Part shown: positions 25,595 to 36,185 of the stretch, piece after piece
How the letters are laid out: the number at the start of each line of letters is the position of its first letter
How positions within the stretch are numbered: position 1 is the first letter of the stretch
NCBI GenBank assembly: GCA_028285245.1
Contig: JANQPY010000009.1
Location: 1 to 46,012 of the forward strand
Length of the DNA: 46,012 nucleotides
Direction: 5' to 3'
Source: Gammaproteobacteria bacterium
GTDB taxonomy: Bacteria; Pseudomonadota; Gammaproteobacteria; Steroidobacterales; GCA-2729495
The notes under the pieces: generated by a model
Told to the model about the DNA's origin: nothing
The model's input: the letters and a program-made list of their open reading frames with translations, nothing else
Database searches by the model: none
Made by a program: the position numbers and the translations under genes

Positions 25595-28116
25595 GCGGCG
25601 CGCAGATCGACGGCCGGCGGCTGAGAAACCTGGGCGCGTGCTGGCCACCAGCCGGCTGCGATGCCGGCCGCTGTCGCGAGCACCAGCGACTGCAACAAGA
25701 CGCCGGGCTGCGGCAGGAACATCATGCTCCAGCCGAAGGCCAATCGATTGACAACGAATATCAACAGCCACGCGAGTGTCAGGCCAACTGGCAGGGCCAC
25801 AAGTCCCGCGCCGAGTCCGAGCAGGCCCGTTTGCAGCAAGCTGATTGCCGTCACGCTGCGGGCGGTTAACCCACCTGCCCGCAGCAAGCCCGTTTCCCGG
25901 CGTGTCTCCAGCCGCTGCGCCTGCAGTGCATTGAAAATCGCCATCACGGCAACCAGGCCGGCAATAGTTCGCAGCACCTCAGTGATGGTGAAAGTGCGGT
26001 CGAAGATCTGCAGAACAAACCCCCTGAGTAACCCGGCGTCGGCAACCTGCACGCCTGCAAAATCAGCCAGCGCTGTGCGTGCGTCGGCCAGCAGGGCTTC
26101 GCTCTGACCACGTTCTGCGTGCAGTGAAACGGTGTCGATGCGCTGGTCGGCGAAGTGCCGGCGGTAGACCGATAAATCCATCGCCGCGAGTCCCAGCTCA
26201 CTCGTATAGTCGATGAACTGTGCTGCCACGGTGAATGCCACCGTGCCGCCAGGCGTTAGCAGATTGAGCTGATCGCCAACGGCAAGCCCGCGCTTCTGGG
26301 CCAACGGCTCTGACACGATGATCGTGTCGCCACTGCTGAGCTGCGCCAGAATCTGATCGCGGGGCGTCTCGCTCTTGGGCCAGCGCCCCGCCTGCGGATG
26401 CGACTGTATTGCCAGTAGCCCTGCCAGTCCGTCGCCGTCCGGCAGCGCTGTTCGTCGGCTTAGCGTCGCTCCAGCCAACCCCTCCAGGGTCGTTAGGCGC
26501 GCCCAGAACTCTTCGGACTCTGACGGGTTCAGCGCGGTGGGCACGCGAATCAACACATCCGCATCCACGCTGTAGTTCAACCAATCGTCGACGCTGGCGC
26601 GGAAGCTACCGATCATGACGCCGATACCAGTAAAGGCCGCAACGGCAATCATCAGCGCTGCAGCGGAAGGGCCGGTGCGGCTGAGACTCGCTGCCAGCGA
26701 GCGGGCTGCGTAGGCGAGCCAAAACCCATCAGCGCGATCACCCACCGCCGCGACGGCTTGCGTCATGACTATCAGCAGCGCAGGCGTAAGCAATGCTGCT
26801 GCGACCAACACAAGGAAGATGCCGGCGAAGGCATATTCCAGCGCGCTGGTATTCGCCAACACCAGCGCCCCACCCAACCCGCATGCGCAGGCGCCGCCGA
26901 CCTGCAGCGGCAGTTGCTTCAGGCGCCGGCGCTCCAGCGAGGCGCGCTGCATGCCTGAGTGCGGCGTCGTCTGACTTGCTTCGCGCGCCGGTAGGAACGC
27001 CGCGAGCAGACAAGCAGCGCTCGCTACGCCAACGGCCTTGAAAACCGCAAACGCCGACCAGCCAAACTTATCCACTGCCGACCTGAGATACAAATCGCCG
27101 ATGGTCCTCGACACGAGATCGACCAGGCCAGCACCCAGAACGCCGCCGAACAGTACGCCCAGCAGGCAGCCCACTGCGGCCAGGCACAACGCTTCCAGAA
27201 CGACCTGCGCGTAGATGAGTGGCCGACTCGCGCCCAGCGCTCGCAACAGACCAAAGGTCGCGCGCCGGCGCACCACCGTGAACGACACGGTGCTATATAC
27301 GAGAAACGCACCCACCAGCAAAGCCAGCAGACTAAGTGCCTGCAGATTAATCCGGAAAGAACGCGTCATACCGTCGAACTGACCGAGCCGCTGTGCGACG
27401 GTTTGCAGGCGCAAACCTCTCGATGCCATGGCTGTGGCCAGACGTGCCTCCTGAGCAGTCGGCACCTGCAAATCGATACGGGACAGCTCACCCGGCCGTC
27501 CGAACAAACGCTGAGCGGTGGCAAGATCGGCCACCACGAACCGCGCGCCCTCCTCGGCCGGCAGCAACCCCGCGACGGTAAGTCGCATCACGTCTGCTGG
27601 CTCAATCAGCGCCAGCTGATCGCCGGCGCCGACATCCAGTTCGCGAGCCAGAGCGTTCGTGAGCAGCACGCTCCCAGGCTCGGCCATCAACTCCAGCGTT
27701 GGGCGAGCCGAAGTGGACTCCGTATTCCCAAGCCCTGTGTTCAGGCGCGTAGCTGCCAGGGGATCTGTTGCCAACATTGTCACGGATCGGCCCGGCTGCC
27801 GCGCAAAGCGTAACGAGCGCTCGAGCACGGGGACGCTGGCGGGTAACCGCCACTGGCGCCGCAGTTCACCCAACACCGATTCGTTGATGTAGCCGCCCGG
27901 CCTCTCCAGGTAGTGCGTGGCCTGACCACGCAGAAGCTGGGTGGTCGCATCAAAGGCCTGCCTGGCGCTGTGCGCGGCGAGGTCGATAGCCACGACAGTT
28001 GCTACCCCCAGCGCAATGCCCGCGATCGTCAATAGCAGCTGGCCGGGATGCTGCCGATAGAATCGCCAGCCACCGGCGAGCAACAAATCGAGGCCGGAGA
28101 CGCGACGGATACTCAC
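25591..28116 (-). CDS. FtsX/LolC-type ABC transporter permease
   Basis: An 841-residue inner-membrane permease with the duplicated FtsX (MacB/LolCE-like) layout. There is an N-terminal helix (about 26-46) and a large periplasmic domain. A first FtsX block follows (about 265-390, with FRINLQALSLLALLVGAFLVYSTVSFTVVRRRATFGLLRALGA-type spacing). Further helices, a second periplasmic domain, and a second FtsX block near the C-terminus (about 715-835, RRETGLLRAGGLTARSV) complete it. Such single large permeases work with a LolD-like ATPase. The GTG start at 28116 overlaps the ATPase stop (GTGA), and its own stop overlaps the AttH-like start (ATGA), so all three are coupled. Substrate unknown; a lipid or lipoprotein-like cargo is an inference from family. 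Confidence 0.9.
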   Translation of the reverse strand: MSIRRVSGLDLLLAGGWRFYRQHPGQLLLTIAGIALGVATVVAIDLAAHSARQAFDATTQLLRGQATHYLERPGGYINESVLGELRRQWRLPASVPVLERSLRFARQPGRSVTMLATDPLAATRLNTGLGNTESTSARPTLELMAEPGSVLLTNALARELDVGAGDQLALIEPADVMRLTVAGLLPAEEGARFVVADLATAQRLFGRPGELSRIDLQVPTAQEARLATAMASRGLRLQTVAQRLGQFDGMTRSFRINLQALSLLALLVGAFLVYSTVSFTVVRRRATFGLLRALGASRPLIYAQVVLEALCLAAVGCLLGVLFGGVLGAGLVDLVSRTIGDLYLRSAVDKFGWSAFAVFKAVGVASAACLLAAFLPAREASQTTPHSGMQRASLERRRLKQLPLQVGGACACGLGGALVLANTSALEYAFAGIFLVLVAAALLTPALLIVMTQAVAAVGDRADGFWLAYAARSLAASLSRTGPSAAALMIAVAAFTGIGVMIGSFRASVDDWLNYSVDADVLIRVPTALNPSESEEFWARLTTLEGLAGATLSRRTALPDGDGLAGLLAIQSHPQAGRWPKSETPRDQILAQLSSGDTIIVSEPLAQKRGLAVGDQLNLLTPGGTVAFTVAAQFIDYTSELGLAAMDLSVYRRHFADQRIDTVSLHAERGQSEALLADARTALADFAGVQVADAGLLRGFVLQIFDRTFTITEVLRTIAGLVAVMAIFNALQAQRLETRRETGLLRAGGLTARSVTAISLLQTGLLGLGAGLVALPVGLTLAWLLIFVVNRLAFGWSMMFLPQPGVLLQSLVLATAAGIAAGWWPARAQVSQPPAVDLRAA

Positions 28117-28799
28117 TGCGCGTGCGTGACCCGGCCGGCACGAATCTCAATGACCCGCTGCGTGCGCCCGATCACCTCGCGGCTGTGTGTGGCCATGATC
28201 AGGCTCCTGCCAGGTTGGCGGCCGAAGTGCTCGAGCAGATCGAGCGTGCGCGTGGCCGTGTCCAGATCCAGATTTCCGGTCGGCTCATCAGCAATAACAA
28301 TAGAGGGTGCATGCACGACGGCTCGCAAGATGGCGACACGCTGCTGCTCACCTCCGGACAGCTCTTCAGGCAAGCGGCCCTCAAGTTCACCCAGTTCGGC
28401 CTGGGCAAGCAGCGCACGCGACCGCGAACGTGCCTGCCGAGCCGGTACACCGTTGAGACGCAGCGGCACCTGCAGGTTTTCCAGCACTGACAATGTTGGG
28501 ACGAGGTTGGCTCGCTGAAACACGAACCCAAGCTGACTGCGCCGGTAGGCTGAGAGCTCCGGGTCATCCAGCGTCGCCAGGTCCCGGTTGCCGAAGCAGA
28601 CCGACCCGGTGGTCGGCCGGTCCAGCCCACCGAGTAAGTTGAGCAGTGTGGACTTGCCAGAGCCGCTGCGGCCAACGACGGCAAGATAGTCACCCGCGGC
28701 GATAGTCAGATTGACCTCGCGCAGAATGTCACGGTTTCCGGTGCCATCGTAGCGCTTGGTCACCGAGCGCAGCTGCAGCGAAGTATCTTGTCTCGGCAC
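28113..28799 (-). CDS. LolD-like ABC transporter ATPase
   Basis: About 228 residues in the form annotated here. Walker A is VVGRSGSGKST, the Q-loop VFQRANLVPTL, the signature LSGGEQQRVAI, Walker B IVIADEPTGNLD and the H-loop MATHSRE. It powers the FtsX permease encoded immediately downstream. I chose the GTG at 28799, preceded by GGGG, because the conserved domain (LQLRSVTKRY) begins seven residues later. A GTG at 28883 would add 28 residues with no known counterpart and reach closer to the divergent gene at 28934. Either start is possible. Confidence 0.9.
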   Translation of the reverse strand: MPRQDTSLQLRSVTKRYDGTGNRDILREVNLTIAAGDYLAVVGRSGSGKSTLLNLLGGLDRPTTGSVCFGNRDLATLDDPELSAYRRSQLGFVFQRANLVPTLSVLENLQVPLRLNGVPARQARSRSRALLAQAELGELEGRLPEELSGGEQQRVAILRAVVHAPSIVIADEPTGNLDLDTATRTLDLLEHFGRQPGRSLIMATHSREVIGRTQRVIEIRAGRVTHAQ

Positions 28800-28933
28800 G
28801 GGAGCCCCAGAGTTCTCAGCGCTTCGTGGTCTATCCCAGCGTGACCGGTCCAGCGCCCTTTGGAATATTGCGACAGTGGTCACGCGAACTCAGCGCGGCC
28901 GGCGCTACGCTGAACCTACGGAGGATAGTCACG

Positions 28934-29311
28934 ATGAGCAGACACCGCATCTTCAGTTTGGCTGGCCTGCTTGCGAGTTTGGCCATTGGCCAGGCGCAGG
29001 CCGCCTGCACTTACCCAAAAGACATCCGCCTGCCGACCGGCCAGCGAGCCACTGAGTCGGAGATGCAGGCAGCCAGGCTGAGCGTAGAGGTGTACTTGTC
29101 CAAAATGGAGGACTACCTCGCCTGCCTCGACGCGGAGACCGCCGCGCTCGGAGCCGCTGTTACCCCCGCACAACGGGACGCTCATCTGGCACGGCATCAG
29201 GACACGATTGAGACGATGGAACGCATCGCCGCCGGTTACAACCGCGAGGTACGCGCGTTCAAACTCGCCGCTGCGCGCGCAGTAACACCGGCCCCTGCGC
29301 CAGGATCCTGA
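28934..29311 (+). CDS. Small secreted protein of unknown function
   Basis: A 125-residue protein with a signal peptide (about 1-23, ending AQA). The mature form starts ACTYPKDIRLPTGQRAT and continues as a helical, charged domain with a second Cys in YLACLDAE, which could pair with the first in the periplasm. A low-complexity Pro/Ala tail ends it. The ATG has a good GGAGGA ribosome binding site. Not recognised as a named family. It is divergent from the ABC operon and 67 bases upstream of mdh on the same strand. Confidence 0.7.
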   Translation: MSRHRIFSLAGLLASLAIGQAQAACTYPKDIRLPTGQRATESEMQAARLSVEVYLSKMEDYLACLDAETAALGAAVTPAQRDAHLARHQDTIETMERIAAGYNREVRAFKLAAARAVTPAPAPGS

Positions 29312-29321
29312 GTCGTTGTAG

Positions 29322-30356
<1,035 letters not shown>

Positions 30357-30641
30357 AAAGGTCTCAGCCGGTTCGCCAAATTGTTGCGGCCCGTCTCGAC
30401 ATAATCGACGTGGGTGCACGCCCTGGCATGTGCGCCCCGCTGCTTGGGCTTTCTGAGCACCATCCCGCGCTCATCTGAGACTTTCTGACACCCGCTCAGG
30501 GCCAGCGGCTGCAGCGCTCACCGGGCAACCCGCCGGACGCTGACCACCCAGCGGAATGCAGCCCGGCGTTGGGCGTCAACACATTCGGTATAGTGACAGA
30601 CCGGCTGCTACTTGGGCTGGCGGCCGCCCGGAGGTTTCATC

Positions 30642-33149
30642 GTGGAAGTAATCACTTGGCTCTTGTGGACGATCGCACTCGCCGGCGTCGCCCTGACGGT
30701 CGCCTACCGGCGCATGCCGCTGCTGCAAAGCACGCTGATCGTTGGCGCCGCGCTCATCGTCTATGGTTTGTTCACCGACAGCTACTGGTTATGGGGGCTG
30801 CTGCTGTGGGGAGCCTTCGCCGGACTCGTGGCTTTGAACTTCACCAACTTTCGCCGCGAGTATCTGGCCGCGCCGATTCTTCGCCAATACCGAACCATGG
30901 CACCCGACATGTCTTCTACGGAGCGCGAAGCGCTCGAGGCGGGGACTGTCTGGTGGGATGGTGAGCTGTTCAGCGGTTTACCTGACTGGAGCCGGTTGAC
31001 GGCCCTGCCGCCGGCACGGTTAAGCGACGAGGAGCAAGCCTTTCTCGATGGTCCGACGGCGGACCTCTGCGACTTGCTCGATGAATGGGAGATCACTCAC
31101 GAGCTGGGCGACATGCCTCGCCCGGTTTGGGATTTCATCCTGAAGCAGCGCTTCTTCGCGATGATTATCCCCAAGGCCTACGGTGGTCTGGAGTTCTCGC
31201 CGTATGCAGTTGGCATGGTGCTGGCGCGGATCGCCGGGCGCAGCACCGTTGCAGCGTCAACCATCGGAGTGCCGAACTCGCTGGGACCCGCAGAGTTGCT
31301 GCTCCACTACGGCACGCAGGAACAGAAAGACAAGTACCTCCCCGGGTTAGCGAGCGGCAAGGAGATCCCTTGTTTTGCCCTGACCGCGCCACGAGTTGGC
31401 TCGGATGCCTCGGCGATCACTGACTCCGGTGTGGTGTGCCGCGGGGAGTGGGAAGGTGAGGAAATCATCGGTATCCGGCTGAACTGGGACAAGCGCTACA
31501 TCACGCTGGCACCCATCTCAACGGTGCTCGGCCTGGCTTTCAAACTGTACGACCCCGAACACCTCATCGGCGAACAGGACGAGTACGGTATTACCGCAGC
31601 GCTGATACCCACGTCACTCCCGGGCATAGATATCGGCCGGCGGCACTTTCCACTCAATATTCCGTTTCAAAACGGCCCGACACAGGGAAAGGATGTGTTC
31701 GTTCCGTTGGACGCCATCATTGGCGGACCCGAGCGCGCCGGTCAGGGCTGGAAAATGCTGGTGGAACAGCTATCTGCCGGCCGCGCCATTGTGCTGCCTT
31801 CGAACGCGATGGGCGGCGGCCAGGCAGCAGCCTGGTCAACCGGAGCCTATGCGCGCATACGCAGGCAGTTCGGTCTGCCGATCAGCCGCTTTGAAGGCGT
31901 TGGTGAAGCACTCACGCGCATCGCTGGCTACACCTACATTATTAACTCAGCCGTCAGCGTAACGACTACGGCAATCGCTCGCGGCGAAAAACCTTCCGTG
32001 CCGTCAGCCATATTGAAATATCACTGCACGGAAATGGCCCGGCAAATCGCGCAGGACGCCATGGACGTGCATGGTGGCAAAGGCATCATGCTGGGGCCGA
32101 AGAACTATCTGGGCCGCTCCTATCAGGCCATGCCCATTGCGATTACCGTTGAGGGCGCAAACATTCTGACGCGCAGCCTGATTATCTTCGGGCAGGGCGC
32201 GATTCGCTGTCATCCGTTTGTTCTCAAGGAAATGGAAGCTGCCGAAGACAGCGACACCGCCCGCGGTTTGCGCCACTTCGATGAGCATCTTTTCGGGCAC
32301 GTCGGCTACGCCGTAAGCAACGCCGCACGCGCTTTCCTGTTGGCGCTCACACACGCGCGCCTTACTAGTCCGCCGGTTTTCGGACCAACCGCACGCTACT
32401 ACCAGCACATCAATCGCTACAGCGCCGCGTTTGCGTTAGCGGCAGACTTCTCAATGCTCACGATGGGTGGCTCACTCAAACGCCGGGAACTGCTGTCGGC
32501 TCGATTGGGCGACATCTTCAGCTCAATCTATCTGGCTAGCATGGTGCTCAAGAGTTATGCCGATCAAGGGCAGCCGGAGGAGGATTTGCCGTTGGTCGAA
32601 TGGTCGTGCCGCACCCTGCTGTATCAGGCCCAGGAGCAACTGCACGGACTGCTGCGCAACTTCCCGAATCGACCTGTCGCAGCGCTGCTGCGTCTCCTGG
32701 TATTCCCACGCGGACGCACATACTTTGCACCCGCGGATGAGTTAGGCCAGGACATCGTAGAGCTCATTACGAATCCAACCCGCAGCCGCGAACGACTGTG
32801 CACGCAGGTCTGGCAGGATGCCTCGCCGAACAACCCCATGGCAGCGCTACAGGCAGCGCTGGTCGCCGCGGTGGAAGCCGCGCCACTGCAGACGAAGCTT
32901 AAGGATGCCCTGCGGGCTGGCGTGATTACGGCCGGCGATCCGCTTGAGCTGATCGCTGCTGCTGAACAGGCAAAGGTGCTCACACCACCCGAAGCCGCCC
33001 AACTCAGAGATCTCGATCGGCAGGTCATGGACATCGTTAATGTCGATGACTTCGATTCTGCGGAGCTGGGCACCAAGGCGCGCAAGCCACGTCAGCGACG
33101 TAAGAAAACAACCGCCAAAAAACCCGCCGCGCAAGCCGAAGCTTCATGA
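30642..33149 (+). CDS. fadE: Acyl-CoA dehydrogenase FadE
   Basis: About 835 residues, the large FadE form of beta-oxidation. Two N-terminal hydrophobic segments (about 3-20 and 28-55) suggest membrane association. They are followed by the acyl-CoA dehydrogenase fold: LGDMPRPVWDFILKQRFFAMIIPKAYGGLEFS, FALTAPRVGSDASA, VPLDAIIGGPERAGQGWKML and DVHGGKGIMLGPKNYLGR-type flavin and substrate regions. The DUF1974 C-terminal extension and a basic Lys/Arg tail end it. The start is GTG 30642, with GGAGG seven bases upstream; the TTG at 30612 is less likely. FAD-dependent; electrons would pass to an electron-transferring flavoprotein not encoded here. Confidence 0.92.
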   Translation: MEVITWLLWTIALAGVALTVAYRRMPLLQSTLIVGAALIVYGLFTDSYWLWGLLLWGAFAGLVALNFTNFRREYLAAPILRQYRTMAPDMSSTEREALEAGTVWWDGELFSGLPDWSRLTALPPARLSDEEQAFLDGPTADLCDLLDEWEITHELGDMPRPVWDFILKQRFFAMIIPKAYGGLEFSPYAVGMVLARIAGRSTVAASTIGVPNSLGPAELLLHYGTQEQKDKYLPGLASGKEIPCFALTAPRVGSDASAITDSGVVCRGEWEGEEIIGIRLNWDKRYITLAPISTVLGLAFKLYDPEHLIGEQDEYGITAALIPTSLPGIDIGRRHFPLNIPFQNGPTQGKDVFVPLDAIIGGPERAGQGWKMLVEQLSAGRAIVLPSNAMGGGQAAAWSTGAYARIRRQFGLPISRFEGVGEALTRIAGYTYIINSAVSVTTTAIARGEKPSVPSAILKYHCTEMARQIAQDAMDVHGGKGIMLGPKNYLGRSYQAMPIAITVEGANILTRSLIIFGQGAIRCHPFVLKEMEAAEDSDTARGLRHFDEHLFGHVGYAVSNAARAFLLALTHARLTSPPVFGPTARYYQHINRYSAAFALAADFSMLTMGGSLKRRELLSARLGDIFSSIYLASMVLKSYADQGQPEEDLPLVEWSCRTLLYQAQEQLHGLLRNFPNRPVAALLRLLVFPRGRTYFAPADELGQDIVELITNPTRSRERLCTQVWQDASPNNPMAALQAALVAAVEAAPLQTKLKDALRAGVITAGDPLELIAAAEQAKVLTPPEAAQLRDLDRQVMDIVNVDDFDSAELGTKARKPRQRRKKTTAKKPAAQAEAS

Positions 33150-33210
33150 CAGCCTGTTGCGGGTGCGTTACCATTTAGCGTTGCGTCAGGCGCTACTGAG
33201 GGACATAAGG

Positions 33211-33681
33211 ATGCCGCGCATCAGCTTTTGCGCACTGGTGGCCACCAGCCTATTGCTAAGCGGTTGCGGTGGAGAATCTGAGCCCAGCGGAGAGAAGCAG
33301 CCGGCCGCGACGCCGGTGGCCATGCCCCGCACCGAATCACCGCCGGGAGCCAGCGTATTCATAATCAGCCCGGCGAATGGTGCGGTTGTTTCGTCACCGG
33401 TCAATGTAAAGTTTGGTGTCAGTGGAATGGAGGTCGTTCCGGCTGGCAACACAGCGCCCAATAGTGGGCATCATCATTTGTTGGTCAACGCTGAGTTGGA
33501 CAATCTGGCTGCGCCGATTCCCAGCAGCGAGCAATTTCTGCACTTCGGCAAGGGGCAAACGGAGACGTCTCTCGAGCTCGAGCCCGGAGAACACACGCTG
33601 CAACTCATGTTCGGCGATGCCATTCACGTACCGCATGATCCGCCGGTTCAGTCGGCGCGCATCACCATTACGGTTCAGTAG
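33211..33681 (+). CDS. DUF4399 lipoprotein
   Basis: A 156-residue predicted lipoprotein. The signal ends with the lipobox LLLSGC (Cys19), followed by a Ser/Pro/Glu-rich linker. The DUF4399 domain follows, with VFIISPANGAVVSSPVNVKFGVSGM, NSGHHHLLVN, FLHFGKGQTETSLEL and GEHTLQLMFGDAIHVPHDPPV. The His cluster (HHH and HVPHDP) could bind metal. Function unknown; relatives are small periplasmic or outer-membrane proteins. The ATG at 33211 has GAGG and AAGG upstream. It lies 61 bases after fadE and 17 bases before the HMG-CoA synthase gene on the same strand. Confidence 0.8.
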   Translation: MPRISFCALVATSLLLSGCGGESEPSGEKQPAATPVAMPRTESPPGASVFIISPANGAVVSSPVNVKFGVSGMEVVPAGNTAPNSGHHHLLVNAELDNLAAPIPSSEQFLHFGKGQTETSLELEPGEHTLQLMFGDAIHVPHDPPVQSARITITVQ

Positions 33682-33698
33682 TCAGCGCGTTCAGATTC

Positions 33699-35165
33699 AT
33701 GACGGCGACGACTATTGGCATCAGCGGGCTCGCGGTGTATTTGCCTCCATATCGGGTAGATCTGCAGGCCTGGTGTGAGTGGTCTGGCGCTGACTGGAAG
33801 AAGATAAGCGCCGTCGTCGGCAGCGGTTTCCGCCTGCCTGGCCCGGGACAAAGCGTTTACACGATGGCCGCGAACGCGGTGCTGAAGCTGATTGACAACT
33901 ACGAGATCGACCCTCGCCGGGTCGGTTATCTTGCACTCGGCACGGAATCGAGCACGGACAATTCTGCTGGCGCAATCATTATCAAGGGCATGGTAGACAG
34001 TGCACTGAAGCTGCGCGGGTTACCGCCGCTTTCGCGCAACTGTGAAGTGCCGGAGTTCAAACACGCTTGTCTTGGCGGCGTCTATGGCATCAAGAATGCC
34101 CTGCGCTACCTGCATACCGACGCTGACGATTCACTGGCCATCGTTGTGTCCGCCGACAAGGCACTGTATCAGCGAGGCAGCAGCGGTGAACCGACGCAGG
34201 GTGCCGGCGCTGTAGCAGCGTTACTGACCAGGGATCCAGCCATCGCGGCTATAGACCTGACCGAGGCCGGCACCGCATCAGAGTACCGCGGCGTCGATTT
34301 CCGTAAACCACTGATCAACCGCAATGGCACCGGTGCGAGCCCGGAGTTTGTTGACATCCCTGTGTTCAACGGCAAGTACTCAACGAGCTGCTACATGGAT
34401 GAGATGCAGCGCGCGCTGGAGCACATGTACGACCGCCGCCAACTCAATCCGCTTGACTACCTCAAGTCGCTGCGCGCCGTGTTTCTGCATCGGCCCTACC
34501 AGCGAATGCCGGAAACCGGCTGGAGTATGGCTTGTTTGTTCGCGCTGGCCCGCGGAGACGCTACCCAGAATGCACAGCTGGCACACCACTGCGAAGCAGC
34601 CGGCGTGAAACTCGATGATTTGATGACCGAACTGGGCAGTCCGCGGCAACTGCAGGAGTTTGCCGTGCGCGACCGCATCAGCGACGAGATCTTTCCTCTG
34701 GGATTGAAAGTGATGCGCAGCTTCCGCAAGAGCGATGATTTCCAAGCGCTTGTCGGAGAGAAGATAGCGCTCGGCTCCCACCACATGCGAGAGCTGGGTA
34801 ATTTATATACCGCTGCGTTGCCCGCCTGGCTGGCGGCCGGGCTGACTGAGGCTGCCGAGAAAAATCTGCCGCTAGACGAGGCGGAAATCCTGTTGGTCGG
34901 CTACGGCAGCGGCGATGCGGCCGACGCCATACCCATGCGGATGGTGCCAGGCTGGCAAGCGGCAGCGGGACGCATCGATTTTGCTGCGGCGGTAGCCAAC
35001 CCAATTGACCTCACGCACGACCAGTACCTGGATATCCGTGATCATGGCAGCAGCGAATCACTCGATCACCACCCGAGCGCAGAATTCATTGTGGAACGGG
35101 TTGGCCAGGAATCCGCCGGCGGCTTTCAGGATGCCGGCATTGAGTACTACCGCTATATTCAATAG
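33699..35165 (+). CDS. mvaS: Hydroxymethylglutaryl-CoA synthase
   Basis: A 488-residue thiolase-fold enzyme condensing acetoacetyl-CoA and acetyl-CoA to HMG-CoA, the committed entry to the mevalonate pathway. The catalytic triad is visible: Glu83 in LGTESSTDNSAG, Cys124 in KHACLGGVYG and His264 in FLHRPYQRMPETGW. GYGSGDAADA is the C-terminal CoA-region motif. It is longer than Gram-positive MvaS (about 390). It ends 6 bases from the convergent phosphomevalonate kinase gene. HMG-CoA reductase is not in the window. The alternative, a polyketide beta-branching HMG-ACP synthase, is unlikely beside mvaD. Confidence 0.9.
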   Translation: MTATTIGISGLAVYLPPYRVDLQAWCEWSGADWKKISAVVGSGFRLPGPGQSVYTMAANAVLKLIDNYEIDPRRVGYLALGTESSTDNSAGAIIIKGMVDSALKLRGLPPLSRNCEVPEFKHACLGGVYGIKNALRYLHTDADDSLAIVVSADKALYQRGSSGEPTQGAGAVAALLTRDPAIAAIDLTEAGTASEYRGVDFRKPLINRNGTGASPEFVDIPVFNGKYSTSCYMDEMQRALEHMYDRRQLNPLDYLKSLRAVFLHRPYQRMPETGWSMACLFALARGDATQNAQLAHHCEAAGVKLDDLMTELGSPRQLQEFAVRDRISDEIFPLGLKVMRSFRKSDDFQALVGEKIALGSHHMRELGNLYTAALPAWLAAGLTEAAEKNLPLDEAEILLVGYGSGDAADAIPMRMVPGWQAAAGRIDFAAAVANPIDLTHDQYLDIRDHGSSESLDHHPSAEFIVERVGQESAGGFQDAGIEYYRYIQ

Positions 35166-35171
35166 TTCTGC

Positions 35172-36185
35172 CTAAGGGCCGCTGACAGTCAAACCCGCCG
35201 CGGCGACATCCAGGTCCAGCACCAGAAAACCAGCATCGCTGAACGCACGGCGCAGGTCCCCGGCCAATTCGGCGTCCGCCGTTAATGCAAAACCGATATC
35301 TCCTCCACCTGCGCCGGAAGTCTTGTAAGTTGCCCCCATGCGCGCAGCCAACTGCTCCAGCTGGCGATGACTGTTGGTATAAATGCCCAGCCCGGCTAGT
35401 TCATCCAGCGCGGCCAGTGACTGCGCATATCGCTTAACCGACTCGCAGATCTCACCGGCATCGCCACCAGACCACGCTTGCGCTGCCTGGCGTGCGGCCG
35501 TGTAGAGCGACTGGAACGTAGAGTGCTCTGCGGCGTGCCCATCCCGGGCCTTGGCGTAGCGCGCGATCATCGCAGAGGTCGAAGCCGACTCGCCTGACCA
35601 CACCGCGATAAGGTGGAGGCCTGCCGGCCAGGTCAGCGCCCTGGCACCGTGCTGCTCAACATCAACGACCAGCAATCCTCCGTTGAGCGCCGCCAGTACA
35701 TCGGCACCGCTGCCGGTTCCGCCCTGGAAACGCCGGTGTGCATCCAGTGCCAGCTCGGTCAACGCAGCGGATGGCAGCCCGGCCGCAGCAAACAGGCCGC
35801 CGGCCAATGCCCCCAGCACCGCAGCGCTGGAACCCAGGCCCAGTTTGTGGGTCTCGCCCTGAGGGCCGGCAATGCGGAACGCCTGGCTGTCGAGTTGGAC
35901 TGCAAACTGTAGCGGGCATCGGCCCGGCCAGCGGTTTTCCAACTCAGCCGCAACCGCGCTGAGCAACGCGCCGCGTTCGCCGGGATCGGACTCTGTCCAG
36001 ACGAGTCCCACGCCCGGCTCGACGATGAATGGCGCTGACGATTCGCCCGCCAGAGAGCCGGAACCGGCTGGTGCCAGGCGGGCGGTTGCCGCCACATCCA
36101 CCGCTGTGACAACCGCCGGCGAGCCGTCCAATACTGCGTACTCACCGGTCAAGAGGAGTTTGCCCGGTGCGTGGGCTTCAATCAT
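35172..36185 (-). CDS. mvaK2: GHMP kinase, probable phosphomevalonate kinase
   Basis: A 337-residue GHMP-superfamily kinase. Motif 1 is APGKLLLTGEYAVLDG (about 5-20). The ATP loop is GLGSSAAVLG (about 113-122). The FQGGTGSGADVLAA segment matches phosphomevalonate kinases. Motif 3 is KTSGAGGGDIGFAL (about 286-299); the GAGGGD form is typical of phosphomevalonate kinase, whereas mevalonate kinases have GAGGGG. It converts 5-phosphomevalonate to 5-diphosphomevalonate, the substrate of the enzyme encoded directly upstream. Mevalonate kinase activity cannot be excluded. The start at 36185 overlaps mvaD by 8 bases. Confidence 0.82.
   Translation of the reverse strand: MIEAHAPGKLLLTGEYAVLDGSPAVVTAVDVAATARLAPAGSGSLAGESSAPFIVEPGVGLVWTESDPGERGALLSAVAAELENRWPGRCPLQFAVQLDSQAFRIAGPQGETHKLGLGSSAAVLGALAGGLFAAAGLPSAALTELALDAHRRFQGGTGSGADVLAALNGGLLVVDVEQHGARALTWPAGLHLIAVWSGESASTSAMIARYAKARDGHAAEHSTFQSLYTAARQAAQAWSGGDAGEICESVKRYAQSLAALDELAGLGIYTNSHRQLEQLAARMGATYKTSGAGGGDIGFALTADAELAGDLRRAFSDAGFLVLDLDVAAAGLTVSGP

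Noticed and set aside
30357..30641. Gap between mdh and fadE
   Set aside because: A TATAGT hexamer at 30589-30594 has no -35 at suitable spacing; no gene, RNA or repeat could be supported.
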